From contig OZ244867.1 in the NCBI GenBank assembly GCA_965221175.1, positions 1,116,001 to 1,180,000 of the forward strand: a DNA stretch of 64,000 nt. The letters are read 5' to 3'. Of the stretch, positions 56,106 through 64,000 are shown one piece after another. Under the pieces are notes generated by a model. That model searched no databases. It was not told the origin of the DNA and saw nothing but the letters and a program-made list of their open reading frames with translations. Position 1 is the first letter of the stretch. The number at the start of each line of letters is the position of its first letter. The stretch comes from JAJDZL01 sp965221175 (GTDB lineage Bacteria > Pseudomonadota > Gammaproteobacteria > Arenicellales > JAJDZL01). The translations under genes were made by a program, and so were the position numbers.

Positions 56106-57154
56106 TCAAATACATTCTCGGGCAGTCAATAGAGTTTACATTTAAAGACCTACCAATTTCTCAGTTGAGGTTTTGGCATGAAAATCCTCGGGTGTATTCT
56201 GAAGTTTATTCGATGTACGAAAGGGGCGACCAACCGGAAGAAGAAAACGAAGGGGTTTTGCAGGAGAAAATTTACAAAACGCTATGTCAACTGGACAACG
56301 TAAGGCGGTTGCGAGCTAACATAGAACACGCTGGCGGATTGACTGAAGCGATTATCGTTAGAAAGAGAGAAGACTCAGAAACGTATGACGTTTTAGAAGG
56401 AAATAGGAGGTTAGCAGCTTGCAGAATGATTCGAGACAAATCGGATGAAAGCGTTGAGAATATCCGCATTACACTTAGAAGCATTCCATGTGAAGTCGCA
56501 CCAGTTGGATTACCGGAAGAACATGTTTTCGCATTGTTGGGTAATCTTCACCTTCATGGAAAATCCGCATGGAGCCCATTTGCAAAGGCAAGCTATATAA
56601 AAAGAAGGTACGAAAAACTAGATTGCGATGTAGACCGTGTAGCCAGGGAAATCAATGATGGTCCAAAAGAAGTCAAACGGCAAATTGACAACATTAAACT
56701 TATGCATGAATTCGAAGAAAGAGACACAGACATGTATAGTTTCTATGATGTTTTGCATTTGAATAGAAATTCAAAAGACGACATTAATGAATCCGATTTC
56801 AAAAAACAAAGACTCGTAAAAGAAGCCCGCGAATGGCGAAATGAAAAACGCCAATCAACAGAGTTTAGAAAAGCGTTGAGCAATATGTATAAAGACCGAA
56901 AAGTCGCGAAGAAATTCTTTAACGGTGAACAGAATATTAGTCTGGAAGAGGCTAGTGAAGAAGCAATTGCAAAAGGAAGTACTGATGTGATTTTGAATCG
57001 CTTAAAAAAATTTCGAACGGCATTAACCAATGACAAGACACAGTTGCTCAATCTAGACCATACCGAACCAAAATTCAAGAAAGCTAAATTTGAAATCGAT
57101 AAGTTGAATGGGCTCGTGTCAAAAATCTACAAAGCGATGACTAAAGGTGACTAA
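56102..57154 (+). CDS. ParB/Srx-fold protein 1
   Basis: 350 residues. The N-terminal ParB/sulfiredoxin-like domain (about 15-165) shows LPISQLRFWHENPRVYS, the GxRR-type nucleotide motif LEGNRRLAAC at 98-107 and the second box FALLGNLHLHG-x-SAWSPFAKASY (143-165). A charged helical C-terminus follows. The domain binds or hydrolyses nucleotides in ParB, DndB and DpdB-type proteins, often tied to DNA modification and its sensing. It resembles the second ParB-like protein at 60106 in layout. It follows the helicase with an ATGA overlap and precedes the radical SAM gene by 1 nt. Confidence 0.78.
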   Translation: MIKYILGQSIEFTFKDLPISQLRFWHENPRVYSEVYSMYERGDQPEEENEGVLQEKIYKTLCQLDNVRRLRANIEHAGGLTEAIIVRKREDSETYDVLEGNRRLAACRMIRDKSDESVENIRITLRSIPCEVAPVGLPEEHVFALLGNLHLHGKSAWSPFAKASYIKRRYEKLDCDVDRVAREINDGPKEVKRQIDNIKLMHEFEERDTDMYSFYDVLHLNRNSKDDINESDFKKQRLVKEAREWRNEKRQSTEFRKALSNMYKDRKVAKKFFNGEQNISLEEASEEAIAKGSTDVILNRLKKFRTALTNDKTQLLNLDHTEPKFKKAKFEIDKLNGLVSKIYKAMTKGD

Positions 57155-57155
57155 G

Positions 57156-58775
57156 ATGCCTAATATTCTGCTAATGGAACCAGGTTATCGAAACAAATAT
57201 CCCCCCCTTGGCCTTATGAAAATAGCTGCTTACCATCATACAAAATGTGATTACGTACGTTTTGCAAAAGGCATGAAAAAGGAACTGCAATACACTCGTT
57301 GGGACCGCATTTATGTCACAACACTTTTTTCTTTTGAGTACAAGCGAATTGCGGAGCAAATTGATTTTGCAATAGCGTGTGCAAACGGCCAACACCATCG
57401 CGTTTTCGTTGGTGGAATTGCTGCATCACTAATGACTGAAGATTTTCTTGGTGAACCGCGCTGGTTTGGTGTGCGCTTCATACGTGGACTGTTGGATGAA
57501 TCACCTGCGAAATCGTTGCAACTAGATGAGTTTTCTGGAGACATTTACGCAGATGATACAGAAGGGATGCCGATCGAAAACTACATTCCTGATTACAGTA
57601 TTTTGGAACACATTGAAGACGACTATTCTTATCCAGTCTATGATGCGTATTTCGGTTATGCTTCTCGCGGTTGTGTGAGGAAATGTCACTTTTGCGGTGT
57701 TCCCAAATTAGAAGGAATGCAGAGAGATGGTGTTCCGATCAGTCGTTTAGTTCACGGCATCAGCAAACAACATGGCGAAAAGAAAGATCTTATCCTGATG
57801 GACAACAATATTACGGCGAGTATTCGTTACAAAGAAATCATTGACGAGATTTATTCGCTTGGATTTGAAAAAGGTGCCACACTTGAACGTGACGGTCGTA
57901 AACTAAAACGACGCGTTGATTTCAACCAAGGTGTTGATGCTCGGATCCTCGTCAAGGACAAAATGTATTTACGAGAAATGTCAAAAATATGCATATCACC
58001 TTTACGGATCGCGTTTGACCATTTGGGGCTGAAAAAATCCTATGAAAAATCAGTACGTTATGCAAACGAGTTTGGCATATCCCAGCTTTCCAATTACATG
58101 CTCTATAACTTCTACGACACACCTGCTGACCTATATGAACGACTACGAATAAATATTCGCTTGAACGAAGAATTAGGGATTCGGATTTGGTCATTTCCAA
58201 TGCGTTATCAACCTGTAACTCTAAAAGATAGAAGTCATGTCGGTCCCAAGTGGATTTGGTACTGGCTTCGTTCATTTCAAATTATGCTGCAGGCTACGCA
58301 TGGAGTGGTTAGCGGAAATCCAAGTTACTTTAATCACGCCTTCGGAGAAACGTGGGAAGAGTTTGAACGGCTCCTAATGTTGCCACATCGCATGATATTT
58401 CATAGAGAATATTATGAGTGTGGAAATGGCAGTGCAGAACGAGAGGAATTTACTCGCATAATCAACCGCTTGACGAAGGTTCAATTTACTGAATTGACTG
58501 AATTACTATCTCAACTGCAATCTTCTAGAAATGATCAAATTGACAAATTGATTGCCACTACTACTGACCCAGAAATCAAGCAGTTACTTCAATTCTATAG
58601 TCCCTTATCAACATCGGGTAATGAAATGCAGAATAATTCTCTATTTAGTAAGAGTTTGATCAATTTCGATTCAGCGGTAGACCCAGCCCTATCGAAAGAC
58701 CAATGGGTTGAAGACGCTGGGTTATACGAAGATGAACCTGACTCAGAACGGCAGTTAAGCCTTCTTGCTTCATAG
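57156..58775 (+). CDS. Radical SAM protein with N-terminal Rossmann-like domain
   Basis: 539 residues from ATG 57156, chosen for the AGGTGA ribosome site at 57145-57150; a GTG three codons upstream gives the longest frame. The N-terminal 110 residues are B12-binding-like (NILLMEPGYRNKYPPLGLMK, VFVGGIAASLM), but I see no D-x-H-x-x-G cobalamin motif. The radical SAM cluster CVRKCHFC has Cys at 176, 180 and 183 (GTG numbering). Next come LILMDNN and VDFNQGVDARIL in the barrel. The substrate is unknown. In an operon with SNF2, nuclease and ParB-like proteins, a DNA-base or nucleotide modification is my best guess. Confidence 0.82.
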   Translation: MPNILLMEPGYRNKYPPLGLMKIAAYHHTKCDYVRFAKGMKKELQYTRWDRIYVTTLFSFEYKRIAEQIDFAIACANGQHHRVFVGGIAASLMTEDFLGEPRWFGVRFIRGLLDESPAKSLQLDEFSGDIYADDTEGMPIENYIPDYSILEHIEDDYSYPVYDAYFGYASRGCVRKCHFCGVPKLEGMQRDGVPISRLVHGISKQHGEKKDLILMDNNITASIRYKEIIDEIYSLGFEKGATLERDGRKLKRRVDFNQGVDARILVKDKMYLREMSKICISPLRIAFDHLGLKKSYEKSVRYANEFGISQLSNYMLYNFYDTPADLYERLRINIRLNEELGIRIWSFPMRYQPVTLKDRSHVGPKWIWYWLRSFQIMLQATHGVVSGNPSYFNHAFGETWEEFERLLMLPHRMIFHREYYECGNGSAEREEFTRIINRLTKVQFTELTELLSQLQSSRNDQIDKLIATTTDPEIKQLLQFYSPLSTSGNEMQNNSLFSKSLINFDSAVDPALSKDQWVEDAGLYEDEPDSERQLSLLAS

Positions 58776-58808
58776 ATTTCAAGCCAACTATTACTGTGGA
58801 AACTATAG

Positions 58809-60119
58809 GTGCCGGAGTCCTTTAACCTAGAAGTTGGACCTATTCGAATTGATCGAAATAGTGTAATTATTGACAGGAATCTGCTAGAGTCATTGTCGTT
58901 TGGTTTATATACACAGCCAATTGAAGTTTACCGAGAGTTGGTACAAAACGCTGCAGATGCTTATCAAGAAGCAAATACACCAGCAGGTCAGCGAAGAGTC
59001 GATATTTCAGTCGACCGTTTGAAGAGAACTGTTTCCGTACGCGATTATGCCTTAGGCTTAGATGAAGTTCAATTTGTATCCAGACTAATCTCACTAGGAT
59101 TCAGCCATAAATCAAATCAAAACCTTAGAGGATTTCGTGGTGTTGGCAGATTGTCCGCATTGGGTTACTGTAAATTCTTGGTATTTCGTTCGCGGCAAGC
59201 AGAAGGGGAACCGATTTTAGAAATGCGCTGGGATGTTGCATCTCTTAGGAATCTTTCAGAACATCAAGACTTAGTTGACTCGTTGGTAGGAAATGCAAGC
59301 TTTTCTCGTTTGTCTTCTTCAGAATATTGGCCACCGTGTTTCTTTGAATGTAGTTTAGAAGGCGTTGTTTACTGCAAAAATGATTCACTTGTAAATCCAA
59401 AATTGATTTCAGACTATCTTTCTGAAAGGGGACCAGTCCCGTTTCGCAATGATTTTGGTTTCTATCCAGAAATCAAGTCAATTTTGGGAGAGGATTTATT
59501 ATTTGAGATAAATGTCTATATTAACAACAATTCCGAGCAATTACATCGCCCCCATCGCGGCAGCATATTTCATGCTTCCAATAACAACGTCCTCACTACT
59601 TTCAATAGTATTGAAAGAATAGCTGAGTTAGATGACTATTTCGATACTGAGAATAAACCAGTTGCAAGAGGATGGGTATTGCATCACGAGTATCCCGGGG
59701 CTCTACCTGTATCATCTCTTATACGAGGATTACGCGTGAGGATAGGAAATATTCAAATAGGCAATGAGCATATATTCGACAATTTATTTAAAGAGTCTCG
59801 TTTCAATGTCTGGTGTGTTGGAGAAATACATATCTGCAATTCTAGAATTCGCCCAAATACGCGTAGAGACAATTTAGAACAATCATATGATTTGGATGGA
59901 CTAATCAATGCTATTAGCGTATTGACTCATAGATTGACAAAAATTTGCCGGGAGAGTTCAAGGAAACGCTATGCCGATAGACGGGTAAGACACTACAATT
60001 TGAAATTACGCCCCGTGCAATATAAGAAATTACTTTCTAAATTTAAATTGCGGGAACCTCTCCCGGAAAAAATTACGTTCTCAATGGAAAAGGAAATAAA
60101 TAACAATGCCGACCCTTGA
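58809..60119 (+). CDS. GHKL (HSP90/MutL-like) ATPase
   Basis: 436 residues from a GTG start. The Bergerat fold is visible: N-box EVYRELVQNAADAYQEA (Glu43, Asn47, Asp50), a degenerate D-x-G-x-G as DYALGLD (79-85) and the lid FRGFRGVGRLSALGYCKF-like stretch at 107-122. The C-terminal half (from about 200) is unassigned and includes NVWCVGEIHICNSRIRPNTRRDN. Such ATPases work as dimeric clamps (HSP90, MutL, MORC). It lies 33 nt after the radical SAM gene and overlaps ParB-like protein 2 by 14 nt. Confidence 0.78.
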   Translation: MPESFNLEVGPIRIDRNSVIIDRNLLESLSFGLYTQPIEVYRELVQNAADAYQEANTPAGQRRVDISVDRLKRTVSVRDYALGLDEVQFVSRLISLGFSHKSNQNLRGFRGVGRLSALGYCKFLVFRSRQAEGEPILEMRWDVASLRNLSEHQDLVDSLVGNASFSRLSSSEYWPPCFFECSLEGVVYCKNDSLVNPKLISDYLSERGPVPFRNDFGFYPEIKSILGEDLLFEINVYINNNSEQLHRPHRGSIFHASNNNVLTTFNSIERIAELDDYFDTENKPVARGWVLHHEYPGALPVSSLIRGLRVRIGNIQIGNEHIFDNLFKESRFNVWCVGEIHICNSRIRPNTRRDNLEQSYDLDGLINAISVLTHRLTKICRESSRKRYADRRVRHYNLKLRPVQYKKLLSKFKLREPLPEKITFSMEKEINNNADP

Positions 60120-61107
60120 ACAATTAGCCATTAATGAAATCACGTTGGATACAACTAACACCCGCATCCAGCGTGCTCTTGAAATGTACGGGGACGAAGT
60201 TACTGCGGAGCGAATCGCACTTGCATTAAAAGAGGGTAGTGATGATGAGCAATCTGCAAATACGTCTTTCAATCGACTTAAAAATTCAATCATCAAAAAT
60301 GGGGGAATAATTACTCCCATTATTGTCAATAGGAAAAACGACGCGAACGTGTGTGTTGAAGGTAATACACGCCTGTGGATATATCGAGAACTTGCTGAAT
60401 CAAGTGGTGTAGATTGTAGTGTTTGGTCATACATTCAGTGTCTCGTATACGAAGATGCTGGCCCAGAACAAATGGATGCGATTCGTTTGCAAGCACACTT
60501 GATAGGACCTAGGCCATGGGACCCATATTCAAAAGCACGCTACTTACACTATTTATGGAACAAAGAATATTTGAGTTACGATGAAATCATCGAATATTGT
60601 GGTGGCAACAAAAAATCAGTAGAAGATAGCATTTCAGCATTCAAGTTGGTTGAAGAAGTATATAGACCCATGCTGAAATTCGATATTGACTTTGATCATA
60701 CTCGATTTACTGGTTTTATCGAATTTCAGGACCCAAAGGTGCGTCATGCAGTTTATGATGCAGGATTCGAAGACAAAGATTTCTCAATGTGGCTACACAG
60801 TCGAAAAATTTCTCGTCTTGAACATGTCAGGTCATTGCCCAATATTCTTAAAGACGACGGCGCAAAAGAGGTTTTTCTAAAAAAAGATTCGAAAGAAGCA
60901 CTAAGAGTTGTAAATCGACCTTCTCTTGAGGAGCTAATTGCAAAGCTCAGCCTTGAGGAGTTGTTAGAAGCTATAAGAACAAAAATAGACGGTATGACAT
61001 TCGAAGATACTCGAATGCTGAAGAACGACCCAGGCTCAATGCAATCAACTCTTTCGGAAACATGTGAAATTATTGATGAATTTTCTAAATCTGTATTTGG
61101 AGAGTAA
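60106..61107 (+). CDS. ParB/Srx-fold protein 2
   Basis: 333 residues. The ParB-like domain covers about 5-150: LAINEITLDTTNTRIQRA, IIKNGGIITPIIV (60-73), the motif VEGNTRLWIYREL at 84-96 and RLQAHLIGPRPWDPYSKARY (127-146). This last box matches the SPFAKASY box of ParB-like protein 1, so the two look like distant paralogues. The C-terminus is helical and charged. It closes the six-gene operon. Its ATG overlaps the end of the ATPase gene by 14 nt. The function is unknown. Confidence 0.78.
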   Translation: MPTLEQLAINEITLDTTNTRIQRALEMYGDEVTAERIALALKEGSDDEQSANTSFNRLKNSIIKNGGIITPIIVNRKNDANVCVEGNTRLWIYRELAESSGVDCSVWSYIQCLVYEDAGPEQMDAIRLQAHLIGPRPWDPYSKARYLHYLWNKEYLSYDEIIEYCGGNKKSVEDSISAFKLVEEVYRPMLKFDIDFDHTRFTGFIEFQDPKVRHAVYDAGFEDKDFSMWLHSRKISRLEHVRSLPNILKDDGAKEVFLKKDSKEALRVVNRPSLEELIAKLSLEELLEAIRTKIDGMTFEDTRMLKNDPGSMQSTLSETCEIIDEFSKSVFGE

Positions 61108-61555
61108 ATTTGAAATTTAGTTGTGCATTAATAAATCTCCAAAACTCAACTAGGCCAAAATAACTTCAGCAATTTTCTTTATGAATTCAGTTCAAATCAT
61201 CGATTTCTGCTAGATATCAATCAATTGCGCGAGAATTCACCAACATTCACAACGTTCAAATTCGGGTGCGACTAGAAATGATGCACGGAATATCAGAAAT
61301 TGATTACGCTACTTTTCGGGTGTTGCGTTCCCAGTAGCTATCCCATTGTCGTTTGCTAGGTGTAATCAAAAACAAACATATTATTGATGTTTTCTAGATT
61401 TCACCAAGTGCTAATGCACTTGAATTGGGATTGAATCATGTAGCGGTGAGCAATCTCAATTTTCCTACTACCGAACGACTGGAAGCTACCACAGATAAGT
61501 ACTCACTCAAATAAACCATCACTAGATGACACAGCCAAACAGTTTTAGGTGAATT
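61108..61555. other. Gene-free stretch behind the six-gene operon
   Basis: 448 bases. I see no gene, RNA or strong hairpin with a T run; the end of the operon is therefore not clearly defined. The next gene converges from the right. Confidence 0.45.
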
Positions 61556-62398
61556 CTATGCAGCGATATCCATGTCCTTCCATCGCGGAGAGTTCACCAT
61601 TCTTTGCACCGCATTCTGTCTTCTGAGCATGACTGCTGCTTCGTTTCCCTTAGCGCGTTCGTTCACAGCAAAGTATCCTTCATTGTGAGATGCGTAAAAG
61701 GTCAACGCTGAGTACACAGCCCACAAAGTCTGGCCTCGATGGACATACTCGTTGAAGATCTGACCCTTCAGTGCGTTCAGCAAACTATCTGACTCCACTA
61801 TCTGTTTGAGAAAAGACATCACGCTTTCATGGTCGACTTCGGTATTCTGCCAGCGGAGCCAAACCTTGGATTGTTCCTCAAACTGTTCCAGAGATTCCCT
61901 GATGGGTGTAAACCGTACACTGGTATCCGTGTGCTTGGCATGTCGGAATGTGAGGGTGCTGTAGTCTTCGCCGCAAATTAAGCCGTTAAGACAGTAGAAA
62001 TCGACCCCTCCATAGAAGCATTTGACTGAAATTCCGCCAAAGCCGTTGATTGCAACGATCCGAAAAGCGATGTCCGACTTCGATGCTCCTGTACTCCGGA
62101 CTCGAACGTCTGGAAATATCCATGACCTCATTGACAGGAGACCGTCTTTGGCGATGTCATCCTCTATTTTGGCATTCGCCAGACTACTGTATTCCAGCGC
62201 CTGCAAAACGTTCTGTTCGACAGCGTCGAATACTTCTTCGTTTTGTATGACCCTATAGCTGTTTTTGACAACGCTTAACACTTGACCGGTATCCGTACGA
62301 TACAGGGCTTTGTATTCAGGCACTCTAGCCGGTAAATTCGTCTTGCTGTCAACCATGAACAGCGGACGTTCCGCCACTGTGAAATCTGATGCGTTCAT
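61556..62398 (-). CDS. DUF932 protein (phage/plasmid-type)
   Basis: 280 residues of the DUF932 family, found mainly on plasmids, prophages and islands and of unknown biochemical function. It shows the family opening ADF-like SDFTVAERPLFMVDSKTNLP, SYRVIQNEEVFDAVEQ near 70, a conserved central GGVDFYCLNGLICGED and a C-terminal WAVYSALTFYASH. The length is normal. Base composition is closer to the core than that of the six-gene operon. It supports the view that this end of the window is mobile DNA. Confidence 0.82.
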   Translation of the reverse strand: MNASDFTVAERPLFMVDSKTNLPARVPEYKALYRTDTGQVLSVVKNSYRVIQNEEVFDAVEQNVLQALEYSSLANAKIEDDIAKDGLLSMRSWIFPDVRVRSTGASKSDIAFRIVAINGFGGISVKCFYGGVDFYCLNGLICGEDYSTLTFRHAKHTDTSVRFTPIRESLEQFEEQSKVWLRWQNTEVDHESVMSFLKQIVESDSLLNALKGQIFNEYVHRGQTLWAVYSALTFYASHNEGYFAVNERAKGNEAAVMLRRQNAVQRMVNSPRWKDMDIAA

Positions 62399-62831
62399 TT
62401 TGTTTCTCCGTATTACAAAACTCCCAAGCCGGTATTCATTCGTTCCGGCAGATCTGATGTCTGGAATTGTATAGAGTAATTTTCCGAAATTTGGTATTGG
62501 TCAAGAATTTTCACAACAATGCGACAAAGATTGACGCAGTAGCAGAGAGAAAAATTTCGAGACACGCGTAATATGAGATTTTCAGTTTCCTTAGTCCTGA
62601 ACAGCAACATAAATTATGTTCGCTGGTCGAACTGATTCCGGTGCTTGGCACCGGCTGAATTCCCATCGTCAAATCATAGTGAGGGTTTCCATTTTGAATT
62701 TCATTCCACCAAATTAAAAATGACTGAATAATACCTATAGCGCATATCCCTCATGCAGGATTTTGGATTGACTCAAGCATCATTGACAATAAAATAATGT
62801 ATATAACTTCATAGGACTTCAGGAGTTTTTA
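62399..62831. other. Regulatory stretch between DUF932 and the RHH gene
   Basis: It holds promoters of two divergent genes. For the RHH gene a TTGACT (62768-62773) and TAAAAT (62790-62795) with a 16-nt spacer is the best pair. A perfect 7-bp hairpin CCGGTGC-TTG-GCACCGG lies at 62638-62654 without a T run; it could be an operator or a recombination site. Confidence 0.45.
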
Positions 62832-63059
62832 ATGAGCCAGATCACCGCGCGCTTGCCTGACGCAGTCATCGCCGAACTAGACGTAGCTGCAAGCCATCTC
62901 AATTGCAGCCGGGCGGAGATTATCCGCCAAGCTATCGAGTATTACCTTGAAAATTTCGATGATTTGTCGTTAGTCATCGAACGACTCCGAGACCCGAGCG
63001 ACCCGGTGCTAGACTGGGATCAGGTCAGACGTGAGCTTCTCGATACGGATTTAGCGTAG
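62832..63059 (+). CDS. Ribbon-helix-helix (CopG/RelB-type) antitoxin-like protein
   Basis: 75 residues. The N-terminal strand QITARLPDAVIAELDVAA and the helices CSRAEIIRQAIEYYLEN form a ribbon-helix-helix DNA-binding domain, and the acidic tail (EDLSD-like, SDPVLDWDQVRRELL) is the toxin-binding type of many antitoxins. An AGGAG lies 6 nt before the ATG. No RelE/ParE toxin follows in the next 100 bases, so it is an orphan or regulates itself or neighbours. Confidence 0.8.
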   Translation: MSQITARLPDAVIAELDVAASHLNCSRAEIIRQAIEYYLENFDDLSLVIERLRDPSDPVLDWDQVRRELLDTDLA

Positions 63060-63167
63060 CGCACACGAGTTGCTTCAGGATGAGTTTTCGTTTAGCCTTG
63101 AACTGCTATTATTTGGGGGACTGTATCGAATACTTGATAGTGCCTAAATCCTTCAGTGATATTGAGT

Positions 63168-63611
63168 TCAGGAGTGTTTTTTAGGTGATGGACAAATTTC
63201 GTGATCAGGATCCCACCATAGGACATTCATAATGTTCAATTGCTTTATACACCAAACTCTATTGGTTCCAGTTAGACGGAAGGACATGAGTTCATCAGTG
63301 TCATCCTTATGTATCTGTTGAAGGCGATCCTGTGCGGGTTTCACAATTTCCGAGACTGATATCAGATGGCTGCCGCCTTGGATAATTTCGTTCCAGTTCT
63401 TCTTCTCGAACTCGTGGAGTTTTTCCATCACCTCTTTGTAGACATCCGAATTCAAAAGCTTGGTCCACGCCCATGCCCCGCCACGGTCGCAATCGCTGAA
63501 CCTCCAAGCGAGTAGACCACCGTGAACGGTTGGTTCACGCGCTTTCGGACTCTTACTTGACCGAGGTTGTCTGGCGGTACTCGGCTGCTTTCCTCTCAGT
63601 TTCCTAGTCAA
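63168..63611 (-). CDS. Putative toxin of a Panacea-type toxin-antitoxin pair
   Basis: 147 residues from a TTG start at 63611. A basic N-terminal tail (TRKLRGKQPSTARQPRSSK) is followed by a globular part with WRFSDCDRGGAWAWTKLL and the C-terminal LTGTNRVWCIKQLNIMNVLWWDP. I recall similar proteins with a V-L-W-W-D-P-x-H ending as partners of DUF4065 genes, but I cannot confirm the family. It starts 6 nt behind the DUF4065 gene, the typical antitoxin-first order. The mode of action is unknown. Confidence 0.65.
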   Translation of the reverse strand: MTRKLRGKQPSTARQPRSSKSPKAREPTVHGGLLAWRFSDCDRGGAWAWTKLLNSDVYKEVMEKLHEFEKKNWNEIIQGGSHLISVSEIVKPAQDRLQQIHKDDTDELMSFRLTGTNRVWCIKQLNIMNVLWWDPDHEICPSPKKHS

Positions 63612-63617
63612 CAGGCT

Positions 63618-64000
63618 CTAGAGAGCTGAGTAGTACTCGTCCATCGATGCCTGAGTGATGTATGCCTGACCACGCTGCCCGTCAATCAGGCCCGCTTCCT
63701 CGCGAGCTTCACGCCATGGCGCCTCCATGTGAGTCAGATCGCTCAGCCAATGCGACGATTTGTCGCCGTAGAATTTTATAACGGCATCAACTGTCTCACA
63801 TTGATCTTCATCCAGCACCCGCGAGTTACCGTCAGGAATACGTGATACCAGGTACTTTCCACGATGGGCATTATAAAGATTTCGAATCACCGGGCCATTC
63901 GCCCATGCATAAATACGATCTCGAAAAATTGGCCTGTCATCCCAAACGAGTGACCAGGCCTGCGAATAGTAAACAAGTTTCTGAAGCTTCATCGCTGGCA
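63618..64000 (-). CDS. Panacea/DUF4065 (SocA-like) antitoxin, N-terminus outside window
   Basis: About 127 residues visible. The family core MKLQKLVYYSQAWSLVWDD is present, but the frame continues upstream of this Met as P-A-M, which matches family members in which about 15-20 residues precede it. The start is therefore beyond the right edge. The middle IYAWANGPVIRNLYNAHRGKY and the WLSDLTHMEAPWREARE segment are typical. Panacea-domain proteins act as antitoxins for many unrelated toxins, and SocA-like members can present the toxin to proteases. Followed by the putative toxin 6 nt downstream. Confidence 0.85.
   Translation of the reverse strand, partial: PAMKLQKLVYYSQAWSLVWDDRPIFRDRIYAWANGPVIRNLYNAHRGKYLVSRIPDGNSRVLDEDQCETVDAVIKFYGDKSSHWLSDLTHMEAPWREAREEAGLIDGQRGQAYITQASMDEYYSAL

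Noticed and set aside
54254..61107. Identity with Dnd, Dpd, DISARM or BREX
   Set aside because: No DndC/D/E, no TGT-like DpdA, no DUF1998 or PLD protein, no PglX/BrxC; only the SNF2 and ParB-fold parts are shared.
54187..64000. CRISPR array or Cas genes in the island
   Set aside because: No spaced direct repeats and no Cas-like proteins were seen; the SNF2 helicase is not Cas3-like.

Overview
The window looks like the chromosome of a gammaproteobacterium of moderate GC. The main grounds are the gene order smc-zipA-ligA (ZipA is known as a gammaproteobacterial division protein), the order rimP-nusA-infB-rbfA-truB-rpsO-pnp, and queA, dksA and acnA of proteobacterial type. I cannot name a genus. 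Most housekeeping genes lie on the minus strand.

Layout. 1-6090: an ABC importer of the branched-chain amino acid type (livM, cut by the left edge, livH, livG) in one operon with an AMP-forming acyl-CoA ligase, then a sulfurtransferase. 6091-11530: a nest of mobile DNA, in which a three-gene tyrosine-recombinase (RIT-type) element has split a DDE transposase gene. Two of the three recombinases each carry one in-frame TAA. 11528-29240: HIT protein, queA, a second sulfurtransferase, a MATE pump, tRNA-Leu(CAA), yciB, a foreign-looking hydrolase, acnA, hsp20, the ligA/zipA/smc cluster and a GST. 29395-33650: dksA, dihydroorotase, SCO1 and a PCu(A)C copper chaperone whose N-terminus seems to be borrowed from an IS1595-family transposase remnant, then dtd. 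33682-42240: pnp, rpsO, truB, rbfA, infB, nusA and rimP behind a structured leader with a terminator-like hairpin. 42634-53795: catabolic and amino-acid genes, including an EamA transporter, an amidase-family protein without its catalytic residues, a GMC oxidoreductase, Ddl, a class IV aminotransferase, a DgcN/DgcA-like pair, an intact amidase, a thioesterase and a DDAH-like hydrolase.

54187-64000 is an AT-rich accessory island. Its core is six tightly packed plus-strand genes: a small PD-(D/E)XK nuclease-like protein, a SNF2 helicase, a ParB/Srx-fold protein, a radical SAM protein, a GHKL (HSP90-like) ATPase and a second ParB-like protein. The spacing (overlaps of 14, 4 and 14 nt, gaps of 1 and 33 nt) and a promoter-like sequence ahead of the first gene suggest one transcript. 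I do not recognise this combination. I infer a DNA-modification or anti-phage conflict system, with the radical SAM and ParB-fold proteins as candidate modifying and sensing parts and the SNF2/nuclease pair as candidate effector. Downstream are a DUF932 gene, an orphan ribbon-helix-helix antitoxin and a Panacea (DUF4065)-type toxin-antitoxin pair cut by the right edge.
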